From NCBI GenBank assembly GCA_001507425.1, contig LMAJ01000001.1, positions 186,001 through 250,000 on the forward strand: a stretch of 64,000 bases of DNA. Reading direction: 5' to 3'. The notes below the pieces were generated by a model. The model saw only the letters and a list, made by a program, of their open reading frames with translations, was not told where the DNA came from and ran no database searches. This DNA is from Flavobacteriaceae bacterium CRH. GTDB lineage: Bacteria; Bacteroidota; Bacteroidia; Flavobacteriales; Flavobacteriaceae. Of the stretch, positions 42,497 to 50,266 are shown piece after piece (positions within the stretch are counted from its first letter, which is position 1; every line of letters begins with the position of its first letter). A program made the translations under genes and the position numbers.

Positions 42497-44233
42497 ATGA
42501 TTAAAATTAGATTGTTTATTACTTCAATATTATTTTTCTTTTCTTTTTTTCTTTTTTCTCAAGAGCAGAAAAATGGTTCTTTGATGAATATAGAAATTAA
42601 AGCAAAATCAAGACAGTTTAAGAAAAGTATAAGTTTTGATAAAGCTCAAAAATTTTATAACGAAAGCAATTGGGATTCAACTCTTGTTTATTCCATGAAG
42701 GCAATAAGCAATTCAGAAAATAAAGAGCTTATAGATTATTGTCATTATTTTAGAGGAATTAGTTTTCAGGAGAAAAAACTAATCAATGAATCTAAAAAGG
42801 AGTTTGCTAAGATTTCGAAAGATTTTCATTTTTTTTATAAAGTGAAAATGAAATTAGGGGAAATTGCATTAGAGCAGAAACAATTTAAGTCAGCTTTAGA
42901 ATATTTTCAACAAGTTGAAAAAGTTTCTGGAAAAACTTATGATATAAATAATAGTGTTGTTTTACATAATATAGGATTGTGTTACTTGCACTTGGAGGAA
43001 TTTAATCAGTCTGAAAAGTATTTGTTTAAAAGTGCAAAATTACAGGAAAAGGAAAAAGATACTTTAATGCTTATCAGTTCTTATATGGATATTGCAACTT
43101 TATATTACGATCAATATAAAGATGATCAGGCAATTCCTTATTTTACAAAAGCATATGATTTGTCAAAAAAAGTAAAATCATTTGATTTAAAAAGAGTTGC
43201 AGCTAGAAATATGGCTGTTGTAGAAGAAAACAGAAAAAATTTTCCCTTAGCCTTAACATATCGAAAAGAATACGAAACCTGGAAAGATTCCCTAAACGAT
43301 CAAAATAAAGTCTGGGCAATTGCCGAAGTAGAAAAGAAATTCGCCGTAAAACAAAAACAAAAAGAAGTTGATGTTCTTGCAGCCGAGAATAAAGTAAAAA
43401 TAGCAGAAAGAAATGGTTTTATTATTTCATCAGTTTTATTGCTAATATTATTTGGAGCGGGTGTTTATTCTTATCGCCAAAAAATTAGAAATAATAAAAT
43501 AATTCTGGCCCAGAAAAATGAGCTGGATGAACTGAATGCTACTAAAGATAAATTGTTCTCGATAGTAAGCCATGATTTGCGTTCTTCTGTAAATGCTTTG
43601 AAAACAAGTAACGGTAAACTGATAGAGAATCTCGAAAGTAAAAATTTCAATGAACTCGATGTTTTGCTTCATAACAATAGTGATATTGCAAACGGAGCTT
43701 ATAATTTGTTAGATAATTTGCTTAATTGGGCTTTGTTGCAAACCAAACAAGCTTATTTTTATCAGGAATCACTGCATCTTGCCTCGATTGTGCAACATGT
43801 AGAATACAATTATAAACCGTTGATGTTAAACAAAAACATCAATTATAAAAACAATGTTGCGGCTTCGGATTATGTATTTGCCGACATGGATTCTCTCAAA
43901 ATTATTATCAGGAATCTGTTAGACAACGCTATTAAATTCTCTCAGGAAAAGGGAACAATCGCTATTTATACGAGACCTTCATCTGACGATTTTTGTTATT
44001 TAGTCATCGAAGATACAGGATCTGGAATGAATGCTTCGACTAAAAACGAACTTTTAAAAGAAACTGTTTTGCTTTCGAAAAAGAAAAATGACGAAAATAT
44101 AGGAACTGGTTTAGGAATGCAATTGTGCAAAAGCATGATTCATAAAAACGGCGGCAAACTCGATATCGAGAGTGAAGAAAATGTTGGAACTAAAATAATT
44201 ATAGCATTACAAAAGTTTAAAAATCATGGATAA
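42497..44233 (+). CDS. TPR-containing membrane sensor histidine kinase
   Basis: A 578-residue kinase. Signal peptide (FITSILFFFSFFLFSQEQ), then TPR-type helical repeats through about residue 260 (HNIGLCYLHLEEFNQSEKYL, SYMDIATLYYDQYKDDQAIP), a membrane segment (FIISSVLLLILFGAGVYSY), a short coiled linker, a HisKA-like region with His359 in LFSIVSHDLRSSVNAL, and an ATPase domain (IIRNLLDNAIKFSQEKGTIA, IEDTGSGMNASTKNELLKET, GTGLGMQLCKSMI). Its stop overlaps the start of the LytTR regulator by 8 bases, so they are a pair. The signal sensed by the periplasmic repeats is unknown. Confidence 0.93.
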   Translation: MIKIRLFITSILFFFSFFLFSQEQKNGSLMNIEIKAKSRQFKKSISFDKAQKFYNESNWDSTLVYSMKAISNSENKELIDYCHYFRGISFQEKKLINESKKEFAKISKDFHFFYKVKMKLGEIALEQKQFKSALEYFQQVEKVSGKTYDINNSVVLHNIGLCYLHLEEFNQSEKYLFKSAKLQEKEKDTLMLISSYMDIATLYYDQYKDDQAIPYFTKAYDLSKKVKSFDLKRVAARNMAVVEENRKNFPLALTYRKEYETWKDSLNDQNKVWAIAEVEKKFAVKQKQKEVDVLAAENKVKIAERNGFIISSVLLLILFGAGVYSYRQKIRNNKIILAQKNELDELNATKDKLFSIVSHDLRSSVNALKTSNGKLIENLESKNFNELDVLLHNNSDIANGAYNLLDNLLNWALLQTKQAYFYQESLHLASIVQHVEYNYKPLMLNKNINYKNNVAASDYVFADMDSLKIIIRNLLDNAIKFSQEKGTIAIYTRPSSDDFCYLVIEDTGSGMNASTKNELLKETVLLSKKKNDENIGTGLGMQLCKSMIHKNGGKLDIESEENVGTKIIIALQKFKNHG

Positions 44234-44972
44234 TATAAATGTACTTATTATCGAAGATACCGCCAGCGAAAGCGATGCACTCATAAAAGTGCTTAAAGAA
44301 AATAATTATAATATCGTCGGAATTGCTCCAACGTATAATGAAGCTTTAAAACTATTTTATCAAAATAACATTGATATTGTAGTTATTGATGTTTTTCTAG
44401 ACGGAAAACCAGACGGAATTACTTTCGCAGAAACTATTAATATTGTGCCAAACGGAGTAAAACCTTTTGTTTTTTTAACCAGTTCAAAAGACCGTCAAAT
44501 TTTTGAAAGAGCAAAACTGACCAGACCTTTTAGTTTTTTAATGAAGCCTTTCAATGAGCTTGAAATTTTATATGCGCTCGAAATGGCCGTAGAAAAATTT
44601 TACGGACAAACCAATGTTTTTCACAGCGAAGATCAAAATACGGTTGTAAGTAACGATTCGCTTTTTATCAAAAAAAATAAAGCATTAAAGAAAGTCAGAA
44701 TTGAAGATATCGTTTACATCGAAGTCGAAGATCGTTACTGCAATATCATAACCGAGGTTGAAAAATTTGTAATCTTAATATCTTTAACCAAGATTATTCA
44801 GCTTCTTGATGCGACTAAATTTTGTCAGACACATCGAAACTATATTGTAAATCTGAGCAAAATAGAAGAAATAATTGTCAATGATAATCTCGTTATTTTA
44901 AAAGGAAACCACAAAGTCACTTTAAGCGATAAATACAAAGACTTCGTAAAAAACTTTCGCATCTTAAGATAG
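44226..44972 (+). CDS. LytTR-family response regulator
   Basis: A 248-residue two-domain regulator. The receiver domain has acidic residues (VLIIEDTASESDALIKVL), Asp55 as phospho-acceptor in IDIVVIDVFLDGKPDG, and the switch residues in FVFLTSSKD and FLMKPFNELE. The DNA-binding LytTR domain contains KVRIEDIVYIEVEDRYCNII, KFCQTHRNYIVNLSKIEEII and HKVTLSDKYKDFVKNF. It is translationally coupled to the TPR kinase (ATGGATAA overlap). Targets are unknown; no imperfect LytTR direct repeats were recognised nearby. Confidence 0.95.
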   Translation: MDNINVLIIEDTASESDALIKVLKENNYNIVGIAPTYNEALKLFYQNNIDIVVIDVFLDGKPDGITFAETINIVPNGVKPFVFLTSSKDRQIFERAKLTRPFSFLMKPFNELEILYALEMAVEKFYGQTNVFHSEDQNTVVSNDSLFIKKNKALKKVRIEDIVYIEVEDRYCNIITEVEKFVILISLTKIIQLLDATKFCQTHRNYIVNLSKIEEIIVNDNLVILKGNHKVTLSDKYKDFVKNFRILR

Positions 44973-44996
44973 TCTTTACTATACGGATATAAATAT

Positions 44997-45030
44997 AAAA
45001 GCCTCGAGTAGTCAAATTCGAGGCTTTTAT
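44997..45030. terminator. Bidirectional terminator between LytTR regulator and rluF
   Basis: AAAAGCCTCGA pairs with TCGAGGCTTTT around GTAGTCAAAT. Confidence 0.9.
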
Positions 45031-45046
45031 AATTTATCGTAATGAA

Positions 45047-45880
45047 TTAATAATCTCCTTTTTTCTTAAATCTGGGATCGTCTTTCGATATAAATTCTGT
45101 TCTGCGTTTTGTTCCTGTTGCTGTTGGAGTTTTTGTTTCTACCTTTGGTAAACTTGCTTCTTCCGTTTTACTCGAAGGTTCAATTAAATGATTTAATTCT
45201 TTAATTTCATCATCCGTCAAATCACGATAACGGCCAACCGGAATATCTAGTGAAATATTGATAATCCTGATACGTTTCAAAGTTGTTACATCATAACCCA
45301 AATATTCTGTCATTCGACGAATCTGGCGGTTTAAACCTTGCGTCAGAATAATTTTGAAAGTAAACTGGCTAATTTGTTCCACTTTACATTTTCTTGTAAC
45401 CGTATCCAGAATCGGAACACCATTTCCCATTCGTTGTATAAAACGTTCTGTGATAGGTTTGTTAACGGTTACCGTATATTCTTTTTCGTGGTTGTTTCTG
45501 GCGCGTAAAATCTTGTTTACAATATCGCCATCATTTGTCATAAAAATTAATCCTTCACTCGCTTTATCCAATCTTCCAATCGGAAAAATACGTTTTGGGT
45601 AATTAATATAATCCACAATATTATTTCGAACCTCTAAATTAGTCGTGCATTCAATTCCAACAGGTTTATTGAAAGCTAAATACACTAACTTTTCGTGTTT
45701 CTCTACAATCAATTTTCCGTCAATACGCACTTCATCATCTGGCGAAACTTTAGTTCCCATTTCCGGCACAACACCATTTATCGTTACGCGTCCTTCTTCA
45801 ATCAATTTATCGGCTTCACGACGAGAACAATAGCCGGTTTCTCCAATAAATTTATTCAGACGTTTTAAATTCTCTTCCAT
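45047..45880 (-). CDS. rluF: 23S rRNA pseudouridine synthase, RluF/RsuA family
   Basis: A 277-residue enzyme with an N-terminal S4 RNA-binding domain ([40 protein letters not shown]) and a catalytic domain with the essential aspartate in [20 protein letters not shown], plus [17 protein letters not shown]. These features match RluF, which modifies the 2604 region of 23S rRNA; RsuA/RluE/RluB specificities cannot be fully excluded. About 55 basic, Ser/Thr-rich residues are added at the C-terminus. The -7 box is only a few bases before the ATG. Confidence 0.9.
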   Translation of the reverse strand: MEENLKRLNKFIGETGYCSRREADKLIEEGRVTINGVVPEMGTKVSPDDEVRIDGKLIVEKHEKLVYLAFNKPVGIECTTNLEVRNNIVDYINYPKRIFPIGRLDKASEGLIFMTNDGDIVNKILRARNNHEKEYTVTVNKPITERFIQRMGNGVPILDTVTRKCKVEQISQFTFKIILTQGLNRQIRRMTEYLGYDVTTLKRIRIINISLDIPVGRYRDLTDDEIKELNHLIEPSSKTEEASLPKVETKTPTATGTKRRTEFISKDDPRFKKKGDY

Positions 45881-45884
45881 ACTG

Positions 45885-45892
45885 CAAAAGTA
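45885..45892 (-). promoter_or_regulatory. -7 promoter box for rluF (near-leaderless)
   Basis: Minus-strand TACTTTTG ends 4 bases before the ATG at 45880, so the transcript may start at or next to the start codon. Confidence 0.45.
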
Positions 45893-45953
45893 GGTAAAAT
45901 TTAGACTTCTTAGATCTTAAGATTTTAGACTTCTTAGATTTTTGGATTTTCTA

Positions 45954-45988
45954 CACAATCTTGTGATCCTTCGTGCTTCAGGATGACA
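45954..45988. repeat. Dispersed palindrome, family A
   Basis: CACAATCTT prefix, then TTGTGATCCT pairs with AGGATGACAA (one G-G mismatch) around TCGTGCTTC. Related to copies at 16401 and 48281. Confidence 0.65.
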
Positions 45989-46019
45989 AAATGAGAAAAC
46001 CTCTGCATCTTTGAATATT

Positions 46020-46364
46020 TCAGCTATGAAAACCAGAACTATCTTTCGGCGTTTCCGCCCTATCAAACATTCCATAATCGCGAATAACATTGGCAATTCT
46101 TAAATGATACTCTTTAAAAATTTCATTTCTGCCTTTTGCCTGAGCATGGCGATGTATTTCAAGATTTCGCCATTGTTGAATACTTTCCTCATCTTTCCAA
46201 AAAGACAAAGACAAAACTTTTTCAGGATCGTTAAAACTCTGAAAGCGTTCTATCGAAATAAAACCTTCAATATTATTTAATTCCGGTCGCAAACTGGCAG
46301 CGATATCCAAATATTCTTCTTTTTTTCCTTCGTTTGGAATAACTTCAAAAATTACAGCTATCAT
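46020..46364 (-). CDS. ABM-domain (antibiotic biosynthesis monooxygenase-like) protein
   Basis: A 114-residue ferredoxin-fold protein of the ABM family: MIAVIFEVIPNEGKKEEYLD, ELNNIEGFISIERFQSFNDP, KVLSLSFWKDEESIQQWRNL, EIHRHAQAKGRNEIFKEYHL. Members are small cofactor-poor oxygenases or haem-degrading enzymes; the exact reaction cannot be read here. It starts 14 bases after the P450 stop and shares its transcript, so it may act on the same compound or protect against it. Confidence 0.85.
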   Translation of the reverse strand: MIAVIFEVIPNEGKKEEYLDIAASLRPELNNIEGFISIERFQSFNDPEKVLSLSFWKDEESIQQWRNLEIHRHAQAKGRNEIFKEYHLRIANVIRDYGMFDRAETPKDSSGFHS

Positions 46365-46378
46365 AGTTTTGTTTTTAA

Positions 46379-47518
46379 TTATTGTATTGAAATCCAGATA
46401 TTTTTCGGTAATCGGGCATTAATCATTGGTTCATGTTGAATGTTGTTTTCTAAAAGGTTTATCGTTTTATATTTCTCAAATAAAAACCATAAAGCTTCTG
46501 TGGCCAAATGAATTGAGAAATGTTTCGCGAGACACATGTGACCGCCAATTCCGAAAGTTAGATTGTCATTATTGTTAATTCTTTCAATATCAAAATCAAC
46601 AGCATTTTCAAATTTTTCAGGATCACGGTTTGCCGATGCAAGAACAACTAAAATCGAATCATTTTTTTTAATAAGGCTTTCGCCGATGAGAAAATCTTCA
46701 CTGGCAATTCTTCTTGTATTGTGAATTGGCGGATCAAAACGTAAAGTTTCAATAACCGATTTTTGTATTTCAATTTTATTAGAAAAGGTTTTGTTGCTCA
46801 GAATTTGCAATAACGAATTACTCAAAATTCCACGCCCGGCATCAAAACTCTGAATAAACAAACCAATTAAATTACTAATGTATATTGTTTTAATTTCGTG
46901 AATTGAAAGAGAATCCGAATTGGATATTTTGTTTAATAAATTTAAAGACAGAAATTGTTTTTCGACAATTGTAAAGATTTCTTCTGAAATTTTATTGATA
47001 GATTTTACTTGTTCTTCTGTTTTATTCGGAAGCATTATTTTAACGAAAGATTCTATTTTGTTTAAAATGAAATCACAATCATTCCCTTCAAAACCGAAAC
47101 TTTTCAAAACAACCAAAACCGGCAATTTTTTACAAACCGAATTTACCCAATCGATTTTATTTTCAACTAAATTATCTTCTGTCAATTGAGAAGTGATTTG
47201 ATTGATTTGAACTGATTTCATATTAGAAAATAACAACATTGCAATTTCTTTAGAAATTTCATGTTGAACTCCATTCGATAAACGGGTTAAATTAGTTAGA
47301 ATATCTAATGAATATTTGTTGAGCTTTTGTTCATTGCTTGGATTTATTGTTGGAATCTCAGCTTTTGTATTTTTTAGAATCGAAACACAAGCATCATAAG
47401 AATATATTGCCCATATTTTATTTGTTTCATCCCAATAAACAGGATTTTTTTCTAGCATGGTTTTATATATCGAATAAGGATCGCTAACATCAGATTGCAG
47501 GAATAAAGTAGAGTTCAT
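46379..47518 (-). CDS. Cytochrome P450 with altered I-helix
   Basis: A 379-residue soluble bacterial P450. The haem-thiolate cysteine is Cys329 in LTFGIGGHMCLAKHF, the ExxR pair is in SVIETLRFDPPIHNTRR, and the meander region ANRDPEKFENAVDFDIER is normal. The I-helix reads LIGLFIQSFDAGRGILS: an acid is kept, but the usual oxygen-activating threonine is replaced by alanine. Start set at 47518 (MNSTLFLQSDVSDPYSIYKT); an in-frame start at 47536 would cut into the promoter dyad. It is divergent from an ArsR-type regulator. Substrate unknown; no ferredoxin partner adjoins. Confidence 0.92.
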   Translation of the reverse strand: MNSTLFLQSDVSDPYSIYKTMLEKNPVYWDETNKIWAIYSYDACVSILKNTKAEIPTINPSNEQKLNKYSLDILTNLTRLSNGVQHEISKEIAMLLFSNMKSVQINQITSQLTEDNLVENKIDWVNSVCKKLPVLVVLKSFGFEGNDCDFILNKIESFVKIMLPNKTEEQVKSINKISEEIFTIVEKQFLSLNLLNKISNSDSLSIHEIKTIYISNLIGLFIQSFDAGRGILSNSLLQILSNKTFSNKIEIQKSVIETLRFDPPIHNTRRIASEDFLIGESLIKKNDSILVVLASANRDPEKFENAVDFDIERINNNDNLTFGIGGHMCLAKHFSIHLATEALWFLFEKYKTINLLENNIQHEPMINARLPKNIWISIQ

Positions 47519-47534
47519 ATAGATTGTTTTTAGC

Positions 47535-47550
47535 AAAGTTATTTAACTTT
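47535..47550. promoter_or_regulatory. Palindromic operator and divergent promoter (AAAGTTA-TT-TAACTTT)
   Basis: A perfect 7-base dyad with a 2-base centre. The minus-strand -7 box TAACTTTG (47534-47541) serves the P450 and a near-match TAACTTTA (47544-47551) serves the regulator, so one bound dimer could block both. Confidence 0.6.
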
Positions 47551-47592
47551 ACAAAGCAATAGTTCATGCTACATTTAACTATAAACATCCAA

Positions 47593-48273
47593 ATGGAAGA
47601 TCAATTTGTAAAAACGGCAGCATTAATTGGAGACCCAACGCGCGCCTCAATTTTGTGGACTTTGTTAGACGGAAGGGCTTTTACAGCGACAGAACTTGCT
47701 GTAGTTGCTCAGGCTTCGCCACAAAGTATAAGCATGCACTTAGGCAAACTTCTCGATGCTGATTTGCTTTCTGTTGAAAAGCAAGGCCGTCACAAATATT
47801 ACAGATTTTCGAATAAAGAAGTCGCGTACGCTGTTGAAGCAATGGCAAATCTGGTTCCGAAACGTGAAATTACATCAATTAAAAAAACAGAAAAATATCC
47901 GCCAATAAAATTCTGCAGAACTTGTTACGATCATTTAGCAGGGAAAATTGGTGTTGCCTTAACCGATAGTTTATTAGAACAAAAAATAATTATTGAAAAG
48001 AATAGTTTTTTTGAGATTTCTTTGGAAGGAGAAAAGTGGTTTTCAGATTTTGGAATTGATATTTCAGAAGCCCAAAAGCAAAAAAGAATCTTCCTAAAAC
48101 CTTGTCTTGACTGGAGCGAAAGAAGAAATCATATTGCAGGTTCGATAGGAGCTTTGCTTTTAAACAAAATGATAAGTGAGGATTGGCTCAGAAAGAATAC
48201 AAATTCAAGAGCCATTACGATTACCAGAAAAGGAGAGAAGGAATTATTGAGATATTTTAAGATTGTTGTTTAG
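47593..48273 (+). CDS. ArsR-type winged-helix transcriptional regulator
   Basis: A 226-residue regulator from the ATG at 47593; an in-frame ATG at 47566 would add nine residues. The N-terminal domain is a typical ArsR fold (TAALIGDPTRASILWTLLDG, FTATELAVVAQASPQSISMH, LGKLLDADLLSVEKQGRHKY, YRFSNKEVAYAVEAM). The C-terminal half has one CRTC-like pair (KFCRTCYDHLAGKIGVALTD) and a cysteine in FLKPCLDWSERRNHIAGS, possibly a redox or metal site. It faces the P450 operon across a palindromic operator and probably represses both. Confidence 0.9.
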   Translation: MEDQFVKTAALIGDPTRASILWTLLDGRAFTATELAVVAQASPQSISMHLGKLLDADLLSVEKQGRHKYYRFSNKEVAYAVEAMANLVPKREITSIKKTEKYPPIKFCRTCYDHLAGKIGVALTDSLLEQKIIIEKNSFFEISLEGEKWFSDFGIDISEAQKQKRIFLKPCLDWSERRNHIAGSIGALLLNKMISEDWLRKNTNSRAITITRKGEKELLRYFKIVV

Positions 48274-48280
48274 ATTTTCA

Positions 48281-48389
48281 CACAATCTTTTCATCCTGAG
48301 GAAAGAAGGATCTCACTAGTAACTCGACAAAGATGAACGATTCTAGGAACGGAATTACTTGTGTGATCCTTCTTTCCTCAGGATGACAA
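48281..48389. repeat. Long inverted repeat, family A (22-base arms, 52-base loop)
   Basis: The 22-base arm at 48291-48312 (starting TCATCCTGAGG, ending AAGGATC) is perfectly complementary to 48365-48386, and CAC/GTG extends it after one mismatch. The CACAATCTT prefix (48281-48289) matches those at 16401 and 45954. No T-run and no open reading frame. Confidence 0.85.
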
Positions 48390-48430
48390 AGCAAGTCGAA
48401 TTCTATATATCACAAAAAAAACTTAATGCC

Positions 48431-49303
48431 TTAGTGACTTAGTGGCTCAGAACCTTCAGTAAACAAAAATTCAAGAACTTTTTGATACAATTCATCGTCA
48501 TGCATGCCGTGGCCTAAACCTTTAGTCTCAATAAACTGACTGTTTTTCCAATTGCTGGCGATTTTTTTACCTTCTTCAAAAGCAACAATCTTATCTGAAG
48601 TGTCGTGAGCGATGAAACCTGCCACATTAAATTGGGTTGCAAATTTTTGTCCCGAGAAATCTTCTAATTTAAAATTGAAATGTGTTAAAAAACGATTTTC
48701 TAAAAGTGAAAACATTTTGGTATTTAAACTTAACATCGACACATAATTATCAATCAAAGTTTTTAAATCTGACGGCGCACCAAGAATCACCATTTTATTA
48801 ATACTCGTATTTGGAAATAAATATTGATGATAAACGCAGGCAGCTCCACCAATAGAATGTCCGATAATAATTGTAGGCTGATATTTTTCTACGGCTTTAT
48901 TGATGAATTCAGCGTAAAGCGGAATATTAAATTCCTTTCCACTGCTTTGACCGTGGGCCGGTGCATCAATAGCAATAATGGTACTTCCTGATTTTTGAAG
49001 ATGTGGTAGCGTTTTTTTCCAACGCGAAGAATTACTTTCCCAACCGTGAACGAGTAAAATTTTGGTCTCGTTTCCTTTCCAGACATACGTCTGAAAATGA
49101 TGTTCGTTATGATGAAACGTTTCTGTTTCTGTATTTCTAAGTATTTTCGGTAAGCTGTCTTTTTGTAATCTTCCAACTCTTGGCTGGCTAAAAAGCGCGT
49201 AAGAAAGTGCTACAGCTTTTTGTGGACGAACGTAACTCAGAAAGTTAATATATTGCCCTACCGATTTTAATGTAATGAAGCGAATGCCTTTTTTAATTCC
49301 CAC
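48431..49303 (-). CDS. Alpha/beta-fold hydrolase
   Basis: A 290-residue cytoplasmic hydrolase without a signal peptide. Oxyanion region VHGWESNSSRWKK, nucleophile serine in TIIIGHSIGGAACVYH, acid region near IAHDTSDKIVAFEEGKKI and histidine in TKGLGHGMHDDELYQ. An IAIDAPAHGQSSGK loop is typical of lipase/esterase-like members. The substrate is not predictable. The last codons (GSEPLSH) are encoded inside a dispersed repeat. Confidence 0.9.
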   Translation of the reverse strand: MGIKKGIRFITLKSVGQYINFLSYVRPQKAVALSYALFSQPRVGRLQKDSLPKILRNTETETFHHNEHHFQTYVWKGNETKILLVHGWESNSSRWKKTLPHLQKSGSTIIAIDAPAHGQSSGKEFNIPLYAEFINKAVEKYQPTIIIGHSIGGAACVYHQYLFPNTSINKMVILGAPSDLKTLIDNYVSMLSLNTKMFSLLENRFLTHFNFKLEDFSGQKFATQFNVAGFIAHDTSDKIVAFEEGKKIASNWKNSQFIETKGLGHGMHDDELYQKVLEFLFTEGSEPLSH

Positions 49304-49356
49304 AACTTAATTTTTTCTAAAGGTAAAAAATGAATGTTAAACTGGTTATAAAAAAG

Positions 49357-49438
49357 TTTGCCACAGATTAAAAGATTTGCACAGATTTAAAATCGCTTAA
49401 GCGGTAAAATCTTTTCTATTCTTTTAATCTGTGGCAAA
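49357..49438. repeat. Near-perfect intergenic palindrome, family B
   Basis: TTTGCCACAGATTAAAAGA (49357-49375) pairs perfectly with 49420-49438. Inside, 49383-49412 is itself palindromic around GCTTAAGC. It sits between the divergent hydrolase and the terminator of the next operon. Confidence 0.85.
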
Positions 49439-49450
49439 AAATAATGATAA

Positions 49451-49475
49451 AAAAAAGTCCCGATTAGATCGGGAC
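49451..49475 (-). terminator. Terminator of the Nif3/zinc-ribbon-like operon
   Basis: GTCCCGAT pairs with ATCGGGAC; on the minus strand it is followed by a T-run. Confidence 0.85.
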
Positions 49476-49483
49476 AATGTTAT

Positions 49484-50263
49484 TTAGAATTTAGAGAACA
49501 ATTGTTCCATTTTTTCTTTTTCTTCTTCAGCTAACGCGCTGTCAACCAAAATTCTTCCAGAGTGCTCATCAGTAATGATTTTCTTTCTTGAAGCAATTTC
49601 AACCTGCGTTTGAGGTGGAATTGTAAAGAATGATCCTGCAGAAGCTCCTCTTTCGATAGAAACTACAGCTAAACCGTTACGAACACTACTTCTGATTCTG
49701 TTGTAAGCAGCTAATAATCTCTCTTCAATCTGACCTGAATATTCAGCAGATTTTTCAGATAAGAAAATTTCTTCTTTTTGAGTCTCAGACATAATTGCAT
49801 CTAATTCAGATTTTTTATGTTTTAAATGAGAACTTTTTGCGTCAAGTTTTTCTTTTAAGTTAGAAATAACTTCTTTTTTATGTTCGATAGAAGCTTTCAT
49901 TTCTTTGATTTGCTTTTCAGCCAATTGAATTTCTAATTCCTGAAATTCAACCTCTTTAGTCAAAGAATTAAATTCTCTGTTATTACGAACTGATTCTTGT
50001 TGTTTTGTGTATTTTTTGATAACCTCTTTGTGCTCATCAATCGCATTTTTCTTCGATTTGATAAGATCCTCAATCACTTCAAGTTCACTTTTCAGTTTCT
50101 CTGAACGAGTGCTCAAACCTGCAACTTCATCTTCTAAATCTTCCACTTCTAAAGGAAGTTCTCCTCTTACGTTTCTGATTTCGTCAATTCTAGAGTCAAT
50201 AAGCTGTAAATCGTATATTGCTCTTAACTTGTCCTCAACACTTAATTCTTTCGTATTCGCCAT
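49484..50263 (-). CDS. Coiled-coil zinc-ribbon-family protein lacking zinc cysteines
   Basis: A 259-residue protein of the COG1579 type: a long coiled-coil hairpin (about residues 15-185, such as EVEDLEDEVAGLSTRSEKLK and NSLTKEVEFQELEIQLAEKQ) followed by a C-terminal ribbon. The usual ribbon has two Cys pairs around LPPQ and CGRIL. Here the same frame is visible (GASAGSFFTIPPQTQVEIAS, DEHSGRILVDS) but all four cysteines are replaced, so zinc binding is probably lost. It follows nif3 by 3 bases, the conserved pair seen in many bacteria. Function unknown. Confidence 0.9.
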   Translation of the reverse strand: MANTKELSVEDKLRAIYDLQLIDSRIDEIRNVRGELPLEVEDLEDEVAGLSTRSEKLKSELEVIEDLIKSKKNAIDEHKEVIKKYTKQQESVRNNREFNSLTKEVEFQELEIQLAEKQIKEMKASIEHKKEVISNLKEKLDAKSSHLKHKKSELDAIMSETQKEEIFLSEKSAEYSGQIEERLLAAYNRIRSSVRNGLAVVSIERGASAGSFFTIPPQTQVEIASRKKIITDEHSGRILVDSALAEEEKEKMEQLFSKF

Positions 50264-50266
50264 ATT

